Positions 5,384 to 6,172 of a stretch of 6,172 nt of DNA are shown here, piece by piece. Under the pieces are notes generated by a model. That model made no database searches, was not told where the DNA came from, and saw nothing but the letters and a program-made list of their open reading frames with translations. The position numbers and the translations under genes were made by a program. Every line of letters begins with the position of its first letter. Position 1 is the stretch's first letter. The DNA lies in contig JAHENW010000094.1 of NCBI GenBank assembly GCA_018610025.1, positions 1 to 6,172 of the forward strand, written 5' to 3'. This stretch comes from Thermoplasmatota archaeon. Lineage in GTDB: Archaea; Thermoplasmatota; Thermoplasmata; Halarchaeoplasmatales; Halarchaeoplasmataceae.

Positions 5384-6172
5384 ATGAAGAGGACTGTATG
5401 GTCATCCCTGATAGCTATAACCCTCATCTCCATCCTCATGAGGATCACCCCCCTCTTCTCCTTCACGCTTTGGGGGGCCGACTGTGGGGAGTACATCTAC
5501 TACACTCAGAAGTGGATGGCCCACGGTGGATGGTATCTGAGCATCGACGGATGGGGGCAGGCTTATCCCTACTTCCCGGGGATGTTCATCATGGGCGGGA
5601 CATTACATTCTATATCCGGGGTGGATATCATAAGGTCTACAGTATTCATCCCGGCCCTGATCTCTTCCTTTGTACCTCTCTTGGTATTCGTTCTATCATA
5701 CCATATCACCGATCACTGGAAGCCGGCCATCCTTTCCAGTGCTTTTTTGAGCGTTCTTGCGCCCTTTGTTTATAGTTATTCACAGCCCAAACCCGAGACT
5801 ATAGGCTTTTTTCTTATGTTACTGATACTAGTCTCCTTGATCATGCTTTCACGAGAGAATAAAAAGATGTTCTGGCTTATGATACCTGCTTCCCTTGCCC
5901 TGGTGGTCACCCATCACTTCTCGTCATTCTTCCTTTTACTGTTCCTCATAGGCGGACTTTACTTCTCTAACCTCGCAAGGAGGGAAGGGGTGAAACGGGA
6001 CAGATACCGTTTGATGTTCTATCTGTTCTTCTCCACCCTCACTGTCTCGTACTGGTTCTTCTTCGCCACCCCCTTCAAGCATAACAGGTTGTACCGGGCA
6101 CTGGGCATGCCTGGATATTCCATAATAGCGGCACCTTATTTGGCCGTGCTCTTCATGTGCCTGTTAACCAGA
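5384..6172 (+). CDS. Multi-pass membrane protein, probably GT-C-like glycosyltransferase, cut by the right edge
   Basis: An open frame of 263 codons without a stop runs off the window. I see about six to eight hydrophobic segments: near residues 5-21, 84-107, 113-132, 139-155, 162-193 (probably two), 209-228 and 245-261. The first loop carries WGADCGEY (30-37), whose Asp33/Glu36 resemble the acidic motif of GT-C enzymes that transfer sugars from lipid phosphate carriers. Further landmarks are YPYFPG (61-66), SQPKPET (133-139) and THHFSSF (176-182), a layout I associate with archaeal dolichyl-phosphate-mannose-type or family 39 glycosyltransferases. The role, perhaps S-layer or lipid glycosylation at the cytoplasmic membrane, is inferred; the C-terminal half is not visible. 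The ATG at 5384 is preceded by AGGGA only 3 nt away, so translation may be leaderless. Another frame, open at 5365-5775, overlaps it but yields a non-membrane, histidine-rich shadow. Confidence 0.8.
   Translation, partial: MKRTVWSSLIAITLISILMRITPLFSFTLWGADCGEYIYYTQKWMAHGGWYLSIDGWGQAYPYFPGMFIMGGTLHSISGVDIIRSTVFIPALISSFVPLLVFVLSYHITDHWKPAILSSAFLSVLAPFVYSYSQPKPETIGFFLMLLILVSLIMLSRENKKMFWLMIPASLALVVTHHFSSFFLLLFLIGGLYFSNLARREGVKRDRYRLMFYLFFSTLTVSYWFFFATPFKHNRLYRALGMPGYSIIAAPYLAVLFMCLLTR

Noticed and set aside
5365..5775. Plus-strand open frame of 136 codons at the start of the last gene
   Set aside because: The frame starting at 5384 is open nearly twice as far, to the edge, and has coherent membrane segments; this one yields an incoherent His/Pro-rich product.
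1..6172. CRISPR array, tRNA or rRNA genes, riboswitch, toxin-antitoxin pair
   Set aside because: No regularly spaced repeats, no tRNA cloverleaf or rRNA signature, and no small paired genes were seen on either strand.

Overview
The window is archaeal chromosome, almost certainly euryarchaeal. Signs are an archaeal-type proteasome beta subunit, the KH-domain termination/processing factor aCPSF1 (FttA), the small RNA polymerase subunit RpoK, an archaeal-type ribosomal protein S2, TATA boxes at archaeal spacing and GGTGA/GGGAG-like ribosome binding sites. The beta subunit strongly resembles that of Thermoplasma, which mildly favours Thermoplasmata or a related lineage, but the species cannot be named from this sequence.

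Layout from left to right. Positions 1-112 look like the promoter and first 13 codons of an unidentified minus-strand gene running off the left edge. Positions 113-819 are a compact, apparently intact IS6-like insertion sequence: perfect 16-bp terminal inverted repeats around one minus-strand DDE transposase. Positions 820-964 hold the psmB promoter region. psmB (965-1618) and aCPSF1 (1694-3607) follow on the plus strand. Facing them on the minus strand are ubaA (5273-4530) and then the tight pair rpoK (4426-4247) and rps2 (4244-3615). The stop codons of aCPSF1 and rps2 are only 7 nt apart. A 110-bp divergent promoter region (5274-5383) separates ubaA from a plus-strand, multi-pass membrane protein (5384 to the right edge), probably a GT-C-like glycosyltransferase.

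How the genes work together. Protein degradation is represented by psmB (the proteolytic subunit of the 20S proteasome) and by the E1-like enzyme UbaA, which in haloarchaea activates ubiquitin-like SAMP proteins. Gene expression is represented by RpoK, S2 and aCPSF1. The psmB-aCPSF1 adjacency is also known in other euryarchaea (for example the Methanocaldococcus MJ1237-MJ1236 pair). The membrane protein begins a separate, probably cell-surface or glycosylation, function.

The host genes are ordinary. The most interesting structure is in the insertion sequence: a perfect 12-bp hairpin spans the transposase start codon. It could silence read-through mRNA and, read on the other strand, resembles an intrinsic terminator facing psmB. 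The insertion lies between two apparently divergent host promoters and lacks a recognisable target duplication. I see no convincing undescribed multi-gene defence or mobile system here.
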